DNA of 44,947 bases. It comes from an uncultured Bacteroidota bacterium. GTDB lineage: Bacteria; Bacteroidota; Bacteroidia; Chitinophagales; Chitinophagaceae. Within the stretch, counting starts at the first letter, position 1, and every line of letters starts with the position of its first letter. Made by a program: the position numbers and the translations under genes. Below the pieces are notes generated by a model. It did no database searches and was not told the origin of the DNA. It worked only from the letters and a program-made list of their open reading frames with translations. Below, in pieces: positions 1 through 7,731 of this stretch. Location of the stretch: NCBI GenBank assembly GCA_903882805.1, contig CAIRYK010000076.1, positions 1 to 44,947 on the forward strand, given 5' to 3'.

Positions 1-247
1 CCTAAAATCCTTAAATCCCGAAAATCCTGATTCAGACAATTGATTTACAAGATTCCAAGATGGGCAGGATGAGTGAAAAGTCAATGTATACATAAAAAAC
101 TGTCAACTTTTTTCAGGACGATACACATCCTAAAATCCTTAAATCCCGAAAATCCTGATTCAGACAATTGATTTACAAGATTCTAAGATGGACAGGATAG
201 GAAAGAATAGGCGAAATACAAAATCAACTTTTTCTAGGACGATACGC
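1..247. repeat. Imperfect direct repeat, two ~120-128 bp units
   Basis: Positions 1-70 recur at 129-198 with only two differences (56 C/T and 64 G/A). After a divergent middle, a second shared block (TCAACTTTTT..AGGACGATAC) lies at about 104-123 and again at about 223-243. The units follow one another head to tail with a period of 128 bp. No open frame within them looks coding. The left edge of the window cuts into the array, so more units may lie outside. The sequence resembles dispersed intergenic repeats I recall from Bacteroidota genomes, but I have not checked this. Confidence 0.85.
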
Positions 248-274
248 TCTGTATTCTTCCTGGTTATAAACAAC

Positions 275-1609
275 CTACCCAAACCTCAACTGTATATACT
301 TATCCAGCATATCGGCAGATGTCTGGGCGGTAATATTGTGGTCGTCTATAAATTCCTTTACCATTTTGTCTTGGTCGTTGCCCTTGCTCAGGGCTATGTG
401 GTACTCAATGTCTGTAAACGACACCATGGTGTAGAGCGGAAAATACTGTTCGGGATACAACTCGGCTATTCGGCGTTCTATCTTCAGTTGTAGCTGAAAC
501 TCGGGCTGCGCCACCTTGTCGCGCATCACCAGGTAGTTTTGCAGCGATAAGTCTTGCACCGCGTCGCCATTGGGTTTCCTCAGTCGCTCATATTCGGCAA
601 AAGTTGCTGCCCAGTCGTCGCCATGGCGCTGGTAGAGCTCCCACATCACAGTGCAGTCTTCAAAGCCGCAGTTCATACCCTGCCCGTAAAACGGCACCGT
701 GGCGTGTGCAGCGTCGCCCATAAGCGCGGTGTTGTGGTAGTGCCAGGGGTAGCAGCGGATAATAGCCAGAGACGATAGCGGGTGTTTCTCCCACACATCG
801 GCCACATTGGGCATCATAGCATGAAAATCGGCAAACGTATCTTTGAAAAAACGATCCACCTTATCGCGCGTCGTCAGGTTGTTAAAGCAGTTTTCGTGGC
901 CGTCTACTGGCATAAACAGCGTGCAGGTAAATGAGCCGTCGGCATTGGGCAACGCTATCAGCATAAACCTGCCGCGCGGCCATATGTGCAGCGTGTTTTT
1001 ATCCATTTTATAGCTGCCGTCGGCATTGGCGGGCAGCAATAGCTCGCGATAGCCGTCGGCAATATATTGCTGACTGTAGTTAAAGCGGTCCATCTTCTGC
1101 ATGGCATGGTAGCGCACCGCCGAGAAAGCGCCGTCGGTAGCAAACACCACATCAGCAACTACCACCGTAGTAGCCCCGGTTTCGGTATTGCGGAAGTAGC
1201 AGGTATTGGAAGCCATATCTACACCCGTACATTCTTCGTTAAAGTGCAATACGGCGTTCTGTTCGGCGGCATCCATCAGCTTACTGTTTATCCCCCCTCT
1301 CGACACCGAGTATATGGCCTGACCCTCTGCGCCATATTGCTGGTAGGCGGTAGCGCCATCGGCAAGGTGCATAGTCCGGCCATACATGGGTATGGCTATT
1401 TCACGTATTGTATCGCCCAGACCTATAGCATCCAGCGCCTTCCAGCCGCGGTAAGAGGTAGCCAGATTTATAGACTTACCCGCCGATATTGCCGCCTTGC
1501 GCATATCGGGCCGGCGCTCATATACATGCACTTCATACCCTGCCTTGCTCAGATACACCGCCCACAGCGAGCCCACCAGCCCCGATCCTACTATTGTTGC
1601 CTTTTTCAT
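275..1609 (-). CDS. kmo: Kynurenine 3-monooxygenase
   Basis: FAD-dependent aromatic hydroxylase of 444 aa, the usual length for the family. It converts L-kynurenine to 3-hydroxykynurenine with NADPH and O2, in the tryptophan-to-quinolinate/NAD route. The N-terminus carries the dinucleotide-binding motif GSGLVGS (residues 8-14) followed by an ERR segment ending the second beta strand. The conserved GKSINLA segment follows, and a C-terminal FAD/substrate motif GDAAHATVPFYGQGMNCGFED is typical of KMO rather than of other group A flavin monooxygenases. No other kynurenine-pathway gene (TDO, kynureninase, HAAO) is in the window. The nearest upstream gene on the same strand is the FadN-like gene, separated by 193 bp containing a strong hairpin, so they are probably separate transcripts. 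The stop lies 27 bp from the upstream repeat units. Confidence 0.93.
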   Translation of the reverse strand: MKKATIVGSGLVGSLWAVYLSKAGYEVHVYERRPDMRKAAISAGKSINLATSYRGWKALDAIGLGDTIREIAIPMYGRTMHLADGATAYQQYGAEGQAIYSVSRGGINSKLMDAAEQNAVLHFNEECTGVDMASNTCYFRNTETGATTVVVADVVFATDGAFSAVRYHAMQKMDRFNYSQQYIADGYRELLLPANADGSYKMDKNTLHIWPRGRFMLIALPNADGSFTCTLFMPVDGHENCFNNLTTRDKVDRFFKDTFADFHAMMPNVADVWEKHPLSSLAIIRCYPWHYHNTALMGDAAHATVPFYGQGMNCGFEDCTVMWELYQRHGDDWAATFAEYERLRKPNGDAVQDLSLQNYLVMRDKVAQPEFQLQLKIERRIAELYPEQYFPLYTMVSFTDIEYHIALSKGNDQDKMVKEFIDDHNITAQTSADMLDKYIQLRFG

Positions 1610-1740
1610 TGCGCTTCTTTTTTAAAGGCTGCCGCCACAGCAACCTTTTATTTCTTGCCGCAATGCTACACATAGCCCGCAATAAATTTTGTGATTTTGG
1701 TCAGCGCAGCCGCATTTTTTGCACCAAAATCCTCCAAAAC

Positions 1741-1779
1741 ACCGCCGCCGCAACTGCATGTAGCAGTTGCGGCGGCGGT
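1741..1779 (-). terminator. Hairpin terminator after the FadN-like gene
   Basis: A perfect 17-bp GC-rich stem (1741-1757 with 1763-1779) encloses a 5-nt loop, ATGTA. It sits 24 bp past the FadN-like stop. The T-run on the minus strand is weak (GTTTTGG), so the hairpin is clear but termination efficiency is inferred. Confidence 0.7.
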
Positions 1780-1802
1780 AATATTTTGGGGCAATACAGC
1801 TA

Positions 1803-4205
1803 TTAGTTGCGTAGCGGCTTGCCGGTAGTCAGTATGCTTTGCAGGCGCTCCAGCGTTTTCTTTTGTCCGCAGAGGCTCAGGAAGGCTTCGCGCTCCAGGT
1901 CCAGCAGGTATTGCTCGCTCACCAGCGCGGGTGCGCTCAGGTCGCCGCCGCACATCACATGCGCCAGTTTTTCGGCTATCAGCTTATCGTGATCAGTAAT
2001 GTAGCGGGCGCGCCACATACCGTGCACACCGCTCAGCAGTCCGCCCAAAGCCCCGCGGCCCATAACACGCACATCGGTGCGCGGCGCGGGCTGCGTATAG
2101 CCGCGCTCGGCAATTGCCAGCAGATTACGTTTGGCATCGCCTATGCGCCTGTCGGGATTGATGGAAACATGGTCGAATCCCGGACGCAATATAAAATTAT
2201 CAAACGCCTCTTGTGCCGATGTAGACACCTTGGCGGTGCCCACATTTATAAACAGTTGTTGCAGGTAGTTGGTTTCAATATCTTCTTTTATGGCTCGGTC
2301 GCCGGCGCGCAGGGCCAGCTCCTTGGTGCCGCCGCCGCCCGGTATCAGGCCCACGCCCACCTCTACAAGGCCTATATAGCTTTCGGCAGCCGCCTGCACA
2401 GCGTCGGCATGCAGACACATTTCGCAGCCGCCGCCCAGCGTCAGCCCATGGGGCGCCACTATCACCGGTATACTGCTGTAGCGCATACGCATGGTAGTAG
2501 CCTGAAACTGACGGATGGCCATATCCAGCTCATCATACTCCTGTTCAGCTGCAAACATAAATATCAGCCCCACATTAGCGCCAGCGCTAAAGTTGGCGCC
2601 GCTGTTGGCCAGTATCAGTCCTTTGTATTTGTCTTCGGCAATGGCTATGCTTTTGTTCACAGCCTCCAGCACCTCGCCGCCTATGCTGTTCATTTTGGTG
2701 TTCCAGCGTAGCGCCACCACATCGTCGCCAATATCGTATAGCTGGCAGGCGCTGTTTTTCCACACTACCTTTTCGCTCAGCGTATCCAGTATTATAAACG
2801 AACCCGCGCCGGGTATAGGCTGGTAGCCGCCCGTGCGCACATCATAATACTTGCGCTGGCCGCCTGTAGTGGTGTAGAAGGTAGAGCAGCCATTCTTTAG
2901 CATATCGTGTACCCACGGGGCCACAATCTGCCCAGCGGCGGCCATTTTATCCATTGTTTTCTGCACACCCAGCGCATCCCAGGTTTCAAAAGCGCCTATC
3001 TCCCAGCCAAAGCCAGCTTTCAGCGCATCGTCTATCTTATACAGGTCGTCGCTTATCTCGGGTATGCGGTTGCTTACATAGGCAAACAACAGGTGGTGAA
3101 ACAGCCTGTAAAAATCGCCGGCCTTATCGTGACCGCCATACAGCGCCTTTATGCGCGCCGGCAGGTTATCTATTGGCTTAGCCGTTTCCAGCGTAGCAAA
3201 TTTGGTCTTTACCTTTGGGCCGTATTCCAGCGTTTCCAGGTTCAGCGTCAGTATTTCCGACTTGCCTTTCTCGCCCTTTACTTTTTTATAAAAACCCTGA
3301 CCCGTTTTGTCGCCCAGCCATTTGTTGGCCAGCATTTGCTCCAGAAAAGCAGGTAGTTTAAAAATATCTTTAGCCTCATCGGCAGGTGCATTGGCTGGCA
3401 GGTCTTTGGCTACGCGCGCAAGAGTGTCCAGCCCCACCACATCGCCCGTACGAAACGTGGCCGACTTTGGCCTGCCCAACACCGGACCAGTAAGGGTATC
3501 TACCTCATCTACCGTTAGGCCAATTTCCTGCATGGCCTTAAACACCGCCATAAACCCAAACACCCCTACCCTGTTGGCTATAAAAGCAGGCGTGTCTTTG
3601 CACAACACTGTGGTCTTGCCCAAGAAACGGTCGCCATAGTCCATCAAAAATTTTACGGTATCGGCGCTGGTTTCGGGGCCGGGTATTATCTCCAGCAACC
3701 TTAGGTAGCGCGGCGGATTGAAAAAATGCGCCCCACAAAAGTTAGCCTTGAAATCGGCCGACCGCCCACTGGCCATCAGATGTATGGGTATGCCCGATGT
3801 GTTGGTAGTAACAAGCGTGCCCGGCTTGCGGTACTGCTCTATTTTTTCAAACAACTGTTGTTTTACATCCAGTCGTTCTATCACCACTTCTATTATCCAG
3901 TCGTAGGCTGCTATCTTGGGCAGGTCGTCGTCTATATTTCCGGTGGTTATGTTTTTGGCTACCGCGGGCACATATACTGCCGCAGGCTTGCTTTTCAGCG
4001 TAGCGGCAAGCGCATCGTTTACTATACGGTTGCGCACTGCTTTGTCGGCAAGCGTCTGGCCCTTGGCTGTTTCGGCATCAGTAAGCGTATTGGGTACAAT
4101 ATCCAGCAGCAACACCTGCACGCCTATGCCCGCAAAATGGCACGCAATGCGCGAGCCCATAACGCCGCTGCCCACTACGGCAACCTTACGAATAGTTCTG
4201 TTCAT
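1803..4205 (-). CDS. fadN: 3-hydroxyacyl-CoA dehydrogenase / enoyl-CoA hydratase fusion (FadN type)
   Basis: A bifunctional beta-oxidation enzyme of 800 aa. The order is dehydrogenase first, hydratase second, as in Bacillus FadN and opposite to E. coli FadB. The NAD-binding site VVGSGVMGSRIA is at residues 10-21. The dehydrogenase catalytic region CGAHFFNPPRYLRLLEIIPG is near residue 160. A second dehydrogenase C-terminal domain occupies the middle. A crotonase-fold domain lies at about 470-690, with the oxyanion-hole segment NSGANFSAGAN and the glutamate-bearing motifs TLGGGCEM and GLVEVGVGLIPGGGG, so both hydratase glutamates appear present. It hydrates trans-2-enoyl-CoA and oxidises the 3-hydroxyacyl-CoA. 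The thiolase and acyl-CoA dehydrogenase genes that often accompany FadN are not downstream here; kmo is instead. They could lie elsewhere in the genome. Confidence 0.93.
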   Translation of the reverse strand: MNRTIRKVAVVGSGVMGSRIACHFAGIGVQVLLLDIVPNTLTDAETAKGQTLADKAVRNRIVNDALAATLKSKPAAVYVPAVAKNITTGNIDDDLPKIAAYDWIIEVVIERLDVKQQLFEKIEQYRKPGTLVTTNTSGIPIHLMASGRSADFKANFCGAHFFNPPRYLRLLEIIPGPETSADTVKFLMDYGDRFLGKTTVLCKDTPAFIANRVGVFGFMAVFKAMQEIGLTVDEVDTLTGPVLGRPKSATFRTGDVVGLDTLARVAKDLPANAPADEAKDIFKLPAFLEQMLANKWLGDKTGQGFYKKVKGEKGKSEILTLNLETLEYGPKVKTKFATLETAKPIDNLPARIKALYGGHDKAGDFYRLFHHLLFAYVSNRIPEISDDLYKIDDALKAGFGWEIGAFETWDALGVQKTMDKMAAAGQIVAPWVHDMLKNGCSTFYTTTGGQRKYYDVRTGGYQPIPGAGSFIILDTLSEKVVWKNSACQLYDIGDDVVALRWNTKMNSIGGEVLEAVNKSIAIAEDKYKGLILANSGANFSAGANVGLIFMFAAEQEYDELDMAIRQFQATTMRMRYSSIPVIVAPHGLTLGGGCEMCLHADAVQAAAESYIGLVEVGVGLIPGGGGTKELALRAGDRAIKEDIETNYLQQLFINVGTAKVSTSAQEAFDNFILRPGFDHVSINPDRRIGDAKRNLLAIAERGYTQPAPRTDVRVMGRGALGGLLSGVHGMWRARYITDHDKLIAEKLAHVMCGGDLSAPALVSEQYLLDLEREAFLSLCGQKKTLERLQSILTTGKPLRN

Positions 4206-4298
4206 GGAAACAATTACTTTTAAGACACCACTAATTTAAGCACAAAAGCGCGACCCGCAGCCACCCCTACCCAATATTAACAATAAAAGCGCACCGCA

Positions 4299-4727
4299 TT
4301 AGCTGCTATGATCGCATACTATTACCCACTTGTCTTTTATTTTTTTGATGAGCAGCGAATAAGAGCCCTGCACATCGCCGGCGCTGCGCTTGATAGCCCA
4401 GTTGCCCACTACAAAGTAGTATTTCTTAGATAGTTTCTCAATGCTCAGAATGTTCGATGTAAGCGTACCCATGTGGGCCGCATCGGGATAGCCCTCTTTG
4501 TAGCGCTTCAGCGTAGTGCGGTAGCCATAAGTAGGCCCCTTACTACCTATAAACAGCAGCTTGTCGCTCTCCCAGTAGCCATTCATATAGCCCTCTATAC
4601 TGCCGTTGTTCCAGTTGGCCACCTGGGCCGTTAGCATCGCGCGTATGGCCAGTTCGTCCTTGCTCTGCGCAATGGCCGCCCACGAGCACAGCAGGGCAAA
4701 AGCCAGCGCAATAAATAGTTTCTTCAT
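4299..4727 (-). CDS. Secreted NTF2-like (SnoaL/DUF4440-type) protein
   Basis: A 142-aa protein with a Sec signal peptide (MKKLFIALAFALLCSWAAIAQ, cleavage likely after AIA). The mature part has the cone-fold pattern of NTF2-like proteins: an N-terminal helix (ELAIRAMLTAQVANWNNG), then YMNGYWESDKLLFIGSKG and a C-terminal sheet ending KIKDKWVIVCDHSS. This matches the DUF4440 ketosteroid-isomerase-like family, whose members have diverse or unknown substrates, so no reaction can be assigned. The start ATG overlaps the stop of the upstream gene in a TAATG arrangement, which implies translational coupling to that small membrane protein. Confidence 0.8.
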   Translation of the reverse strand: MKKLFIALAFALLCSWAAIAQSKDELAIRAMLTAQVANWNNGSIEGYMNGYWESDKLLFIGSKGPTYGYRTTLKRYKEGYPDAAHMGTLTSNILSIEKLSKKYYFVVGNWAIKRSAGDVQGSYSLLIKKIKDKWVIVCDHSS

Positions 4728-4951
4728 TATTTAATCGGATTATTAAGTGGCGCGTAATGATCTTCTATACCATCCCACAGTTCCTCGCGGAAATAGCCGT
4801 AGAGCAGCAAAGCGAAGCACAGCAGCAGAAAAGCAATTATTATCATCCTGAATCCCGTTCTGCGGCCCTTATCCTCGCTCATGATCACCAGTATACAGCC
4901 CGGTATAAAAAATACCAGCATCAGGAAAACCAACGTAAGCACCAGACCCAT
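4727..4951 (-). CDS. Small two-helix membrane protein, function unknown
   Basis: A 74-aa protein with two hydrophobic segments (residues ~2-22, LVLTLVFLMLVFFIPGCILVI, and ~35-52, MIIIAFLLLCFALLLYGY). They are separated by a charged loop, EDKGRRTG, and followed by an acidic tail. I do not recognise a family. The frame stays open to an ATG at 5038 (103 aa). I prefer the ATG at 4951 because a -7-like box (TAACTTGC, 4989-4982) lies between the two starts and the extra 29 residues do not look like a signal. Its stop overlaps the start of the DUF4440 gene by one base, so the two are an operon. Confidence 0.6.
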   Translation of the reverse strand: MGLVLTLVFLMLVFFIPGCILVIMSEDKGRRTGFRMIIIAFLLLCFALLLYGYFREELWDGIEDHYAPLNNPIK

Positions 4952-5085
4952 AGCCGAGATTGAGGAAGTAAAAACAAAGGCGCAAGTTATAAAATATAAA
5001 TTATACCCCTTCAACAAAAACCGCCCTGCGCCGACCATCTAAAACATATAGCCTACATTAACAAACAGCTATGGTATAAATGTTG

Positions 5086-5093
5086 TAGTTTTG
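5086..5093 (+). promoter_or_regulatory. Candidate -7 box of the ssrA promoter
   Basis: TAGTTTTG matches the Bacteroidota -7 consensus TAnnTTTG exactly. It lies 73 bp before the mature tmRNA 5' end, leaving a short leader to be removed by processing. No clear -33 TTG is present at the standard spacing. Confidence 0.5.
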
Positions 5094-5166
5094 CAACACA
5101 AACCGCCGCATACAGCGCCGTAACTGCTATCGCCATTGCAGGAGCGGAGTATGCAGCGCCACTACC

Positions 5167-5531
5167 GGGGCCGACCGGTTTTGACAGCATAGGGCAGGGT
5201 CTGTAAGCATGTCGTGCGTTGTGTAATTAGCACGTAAATCTGAATGCTCAAATTTCATATGGCGAATATTCTTACGCCATGGCTGCCTAATCAGAGATTA
5301 GCAGACCATTATAGCCGCCGGGATGGCCGCCTGTTGTCGTCCCCGCCGCCGAATCAAACAATAACGGGCTAAGTTGTAAATAGCTGTGCTTTACAAACGA
5401 AAACCTAAACAGCTAGGGTGTGAGTTGGTTTGTGCTGTTCCTGCTACCACCCGAAGATCAATACAGTAATAAACATGTAGAAAGCTTATCGGGCATATGT
5501 TTGGACGCGGGTTCGACTCCCGCCGGCTCCA
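5167..5531 (+). ncRNA. ssrA: tmRNA (transfer-messenger RNA)
   Basis: Rescues stalled ribosomes by acting as an alanine tRNA and then as a message for a degradation tag. The 5' end GGGGCCG (5167-5173) pairs with CGGCTCC (5524-5530) to form the 7-bp acceptor stem, with one G-U pair. A T-arm, GCGGGTTCGACTCCCGC, sits at the 3' end. CCA is not encoded after discriminator A5531. The tag frame runs 5261-5290 (GGC GAA ... GCC TAA) and encodes GEYSYAMAA-stop, close to the GENNYALAA-type tags of Bacteroidota and ending in the protease-recognised hydrophobic-Ala-Ala. Length about 365 nt is normal. It is followed at once by a strong terminator. The antisense strand reads as a spurious peptide containing VEPAGVEPASK. 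Confidence 0.97.
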
Positions 5532-5532
5532 C

Positions 5533-5583
5533 AAAATGAGAAAGGGTGCGCAGAGCGAGAGCGATGCCTCCCTTTCTCATTTT
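5533..5583 (+). terminator. ssrA terminator
   Basis: A 14-bp perfect stem, AAAATGAGAAAGGG (5533-5546) with its complement at 5570-5583. It begins two bases after the tmRNA end, and the stem base is A/T-rich on both sides. It can also serve the convergent antitoxin gene on the minus strand. Confidence 0.85.
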
Positions 5584-5666
5584 CCCTCTTTCAACCGCCG
5601 TAGCTTTTTCAGCGAAGGTCATCCGCTCTAAATGAAAATGTAGCAAACTCTCAAAGAACTAACTGC

Positions 5667-6104
5667 CTACGCTGTCTCCAACAAAACATTACCATCAATC
5701 CCCAATTTCGCGTGTAAGCCTCGCAAAAATTCAATATCTGGTTCCCGTTTGCCGCTGAGAATCTGCGATACTTTAGTGGTACTCATGCACAGCAGTGTTG
5801 CCAGACTTTTTTGGTTCAGCTTTCTTTGCAACATTTTAAACCTTATAATATCGGTGAGGTGTGGCTCATAACCAAGCGCTGTAGCTATTTTCTGCACATC
5901 GGTTTCTTGTTCGTGCACAGAACGCACATCAATTGGGGTCATAGCATGTTTTTGCTCGTACTCTGCAACAAGGTTGGCGGTATGCCCCATCCACCCTAAC
6001 TCCTCTTCAGTAAGATCTTCTTCGTTTTTAGCCGCCAATTTCCCCAACAGTTTGACGGTCAAATCATAATCCTCCTGTCCGGCGATTTTCAGTATCCTAT
6101 CCAT
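5667..6104 (-). CDS. HigA-type antitoxin / XRE-family regulator without a toxin
   Basis: A 145-aa protein with a HigA-like N-terminal part (LVAEYEQKHAMTPI) and a C-terminal Cro/C1 helix-turn-helix at about residues 93-130 (KLNQKSLATLLCMSTTKVSQILSGKREP). HigA proteins bind DNA and neutralise a HigB mRNA interferase normally encoded directly upstream. No HigB-like frame is present in the 109 bp upstream, before the frameshifted lipoprotein gene, nor downstream, where the gene runs convergently towards ssrA. It is therefore a solitary antitoxin or a free-standing regulator. Position next to the ssrA 3' end, a common integration site, hints at a remnant of an insertion, but no attachment-site duplication is visible. 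Confidence 0.85.
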   Translation of the reverse strand: MDRILKIAGQEDYDLTVKLLGKLAAKNEEDLTEEELGWMGHTANLVAEYEQKHAMTPIDVRSVHEQETDVQKIATALGYEPHLTDIIRFKMLQRKLNQKSLATLLCMSTTKVSQILSGKREPDIEFLRGLHAKLGIDGNVLLETA

Positions 6105-6213
6105 TATTTTTCATTTAAATACAGTACCGGCAAGTGTTTATCCCCCCGATAACCCCAACCCCCAACTCCGCTTGCAAGTCCCCCAGCCCTCTGACCGCAG
6201 TAAACGCCCCCCA

Positions 6214-6809
6214 TCAAAAACAAAACGTCTCATAACTATTCCACGTAGGTACATAGCCGGTAGTAATATCGAACTGCGAGGGAAAACGGAAACGTGGAAA
6301 ATCGGAGGTATCGGCAGTGATGCAGGTGGTCCCCCTGAGCAGGTATAGGTAGGCGCTGCCGCTGTCGGTAATGTTGCCGGCGGTGGTGTACTTTAGCCTC
6401 ACATAGTATTTGTATTTCTTGCCTGTGCTATCGGTATTCTTGTCTATACCATCCCAGGCCAGTGGGTTTGGGCCCGATGTCTCATATACCAATACGCCTG
6501 TGGTGTCGTATATCTTTACGGTGAGATTGGTAAAATACCCGGGCGTTATGTTGTAGCCTATCAGGCTGTATACATCGTTAAGCCCATCGCCATTGGGGGT
6601 AAATGCGGTTGGCAGGATAGCCCCAGGGTGTCGCCGCGGCCTGCAAAAGGCGCAATACAAGTGGCGCGGAGCGTATCGGCAAGGGCGCTGGTTACGGCTG
6701 GGGTTGGCGTTACCGAGTGGTTGGTGTCTTTAGGTTTGTTGCAGCCCATTTGCAGGCCTGCAAACAAACTTATAGTCAGTACAATTGTTACAAATTTGCT
6801 CATACTCAA
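6214..6809 (-). pseudogene. T9SS type-B (gliding-motility C-terminal) lipoprotein broken by a frameshift
   Basis: Two overlapping frames make one protein of about 198 aa. The 5' part (from 6809) has a lipoprotein signal, ISLFAGLQMGC, then a Thr/Pro linker reaching GRGDTLG. In that frame it continues as unrelated sequence to a stop at 6561. The other frame carries the whole CHU_C/T9SS type-B module: ILPTAFTPNGDGLND, VKIYDTTGVLVYE, WDGID, and the long C-terminal strand region ending ETFCF at 6214. Adding one G to the GGGG run (plus-strand CCCC at 6621-6624) joins GDTLG directly to AILPTAFTPNGDG. Family knowledge says this module directs export by T9SS. The lesion may be a true pseudogene, a homopolymer sequencing error or a slippage switch. 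Confidence 0.8.
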
Positions 6810-6927
6810 GGTTTAATGTTACGGTAAGCAATTGTAACAAACCTTTATATATCTACCAAAAAAAGTTTCAACTTGGCGACACTACACATAGTATTCGGTC
6901 TTAGATAAATTATCCCCTTAACTCCTC

Positions 6928-6960
6928 GGCTTTTGGGTTCAACATTTTCACCCAAAAGCC
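6928..6960. other. 11-bp inverted repeat between divergent genes
   Basis: GGCTTTTGGGT (6928-6938) is exactly complementary to ACCCAAAAGCC (6950-6960), with an 11-nt spacer. It lies upstream of the RluE-like gene and about 120 bp upstream of the divergent lipoprotein gene. It could be an operator or an isolated terminator; nothing decides between them. Confidence 0.5.
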
Positions 6961-6982
6961 ACCACCAAACAGCCCTCCACAC

Positions 6983-6990
6983 TACCTTTG
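6983..6990 (+). promoter_or_regulatory. -7 box of the RluE-like gene
   Basis: TACCTTTG, an exact TAnnTTTG match, only 8 nt before the ATG at 6999. It decides the start, because the upstream in-frame ATG at 6933 would lie outside a transcript initiated here. The implied leader is a few nucleotides at most. Confidence 0.6.
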
Positions 6991-6998
6991 CTACAACT

Positions 6999-7610
6999 AT
7001 GACTCACGCCCGCTACCGGTATTTTGCGCTCAATAAACCCTACAATATGGTATCGCAATTTGTGAGTGTAGAGGCTGTGCCGCTCCTTGGCGCTATAGAT
7101 TTCGATTTCCCGGAAGGCACACATGCCATTGGCCGATTAGATGCTCTGTCGGAAGGGTTGCTGCTGCTTACTACCAATAAGCGGGTCACCCAATTGCTGT
7201 ACGATAGCCCCATACCCCACAAGCGCACCTACCTGGTGAGGGTATTAAAAAAAATCGCTCCCGAAAAAGTGCAGCAGTTGCGCGACGGCGTAAAGATAAG
7301 CGTGCGCGGCAAGGGCACATACACTACGCAACCCTGCGACGTGCAACTACTGGACACCCCACCCAATGTACTCCCCTACCAACTGGAGCAAAACCCCAAC
7401 ATAGCCCATTCGTGGTTGCAAATGACGCTCTGCGAGGGCAAGCGCCACCAGATCCGTAATATGACCAATGCGGTACACCACCCCTGCCGGCGTCTTATCC
7501 GCACCTCGATAGAAAACCTCGAACTCGGTGATCTTGCCCCAGGCTGCGTACGCGAACTGGAAGAAGCAGATTTTTTCAAACTGTTGAAAATTGAGGGCTG
7601 GGGTGATTAG
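6999..7610 (+). CDS. rluE: 23S rRNA pseudouridine synthase, RluE-like (RsuA/RluB/E/F family)
   Basis: A 203-aa protein isomerising a uridine in rRNA. The catalytic motif GRLDALSEGLLLLTTN has its nucleophilic Asp at residue 48. Other family blocks are YFALNKPYNMVSQF at the N-terminus, KTYLV-like KRTYLVRV and the C-terminal EGKRHQIRNM. No S4 RNA-binding domain precedes the catalytic domain, as in RluE and unlike RsuA, RluB and RluF. E. coli RluE modifies U2457 of 23S rRNA; the target here is inferred. The start is placed at 6999 rather than at the in-frame ATG at 6933 because the -7 box lies between them and the family begins close to YRYFALNKPYN. Confidence 0.9.
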   Translation: MTHARYRYFALNKPYNMVSQFVSVEAVPLLGAIDFDFPEGTHAIGRLDALSEGLLLLTTNKRVTQLLYDSPIPHKRTYLVRVLKKIAPEKVQQLRDGVKISVRGKGTYTTQPCDVQLLDTPPNVLPYQLEQNPNIAHSWLQMTLCEGKRHQIRNMTNAVHHPCRRLIRTSIENLELGDLAPGCVRELEEADFFKLLKIEGWGD

Positions 7611-7719
7611 CAAGAGTATTGCCAGTGGGGGCTGTTATATAATATTCACCCACATTCCGTTTATATGCCTATAATCAACCTACCGGAACACAAGGCCACG
7701 CACAGCCGCCGCATTACCC

Positions 7720-7727
7720 TACCTTTG
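7720..7727 (+). promoter_or_regulatory. -7 box of the ArsC-like gene
   Basis: TACCTTTG, an exact consensus match, 4 nt before the ATG at 7732. Transcription would start at or next to the start codon, so the mRNA is probably leaderless. Confidence 0.6.
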
Positions 7728-7731
7728 CCGC

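Noticed and set aside
188..493. 101-aa plus-strand frame over the kmo end
   Set aside because: Antisense to kmo and starting in the repeat; no domain or signal.
1067..1675. 202-aa plus-strand frame
   Set aside because: Antisense shadow of kmo, which has clear FAD motifs in the other strand.
1839..2711. 290-aa plus-strand frame
   Set aside because: Antisense to the FadN-like gene; composition reflects the complementary codons.
5524..5531. Possible phage or island attachment site at the ssrA 3' end
   Set aside because: The T-arm/acceptor sequence is not duplicated in the window, and no integrase is present.
5458..5646. 62-aa minus-strand frame with VEPAGVEPASK
   Set aside because: It is antisense to the tmRNA 3' domain and terminator; this peptide is a known kind of spurious call over ssrA.
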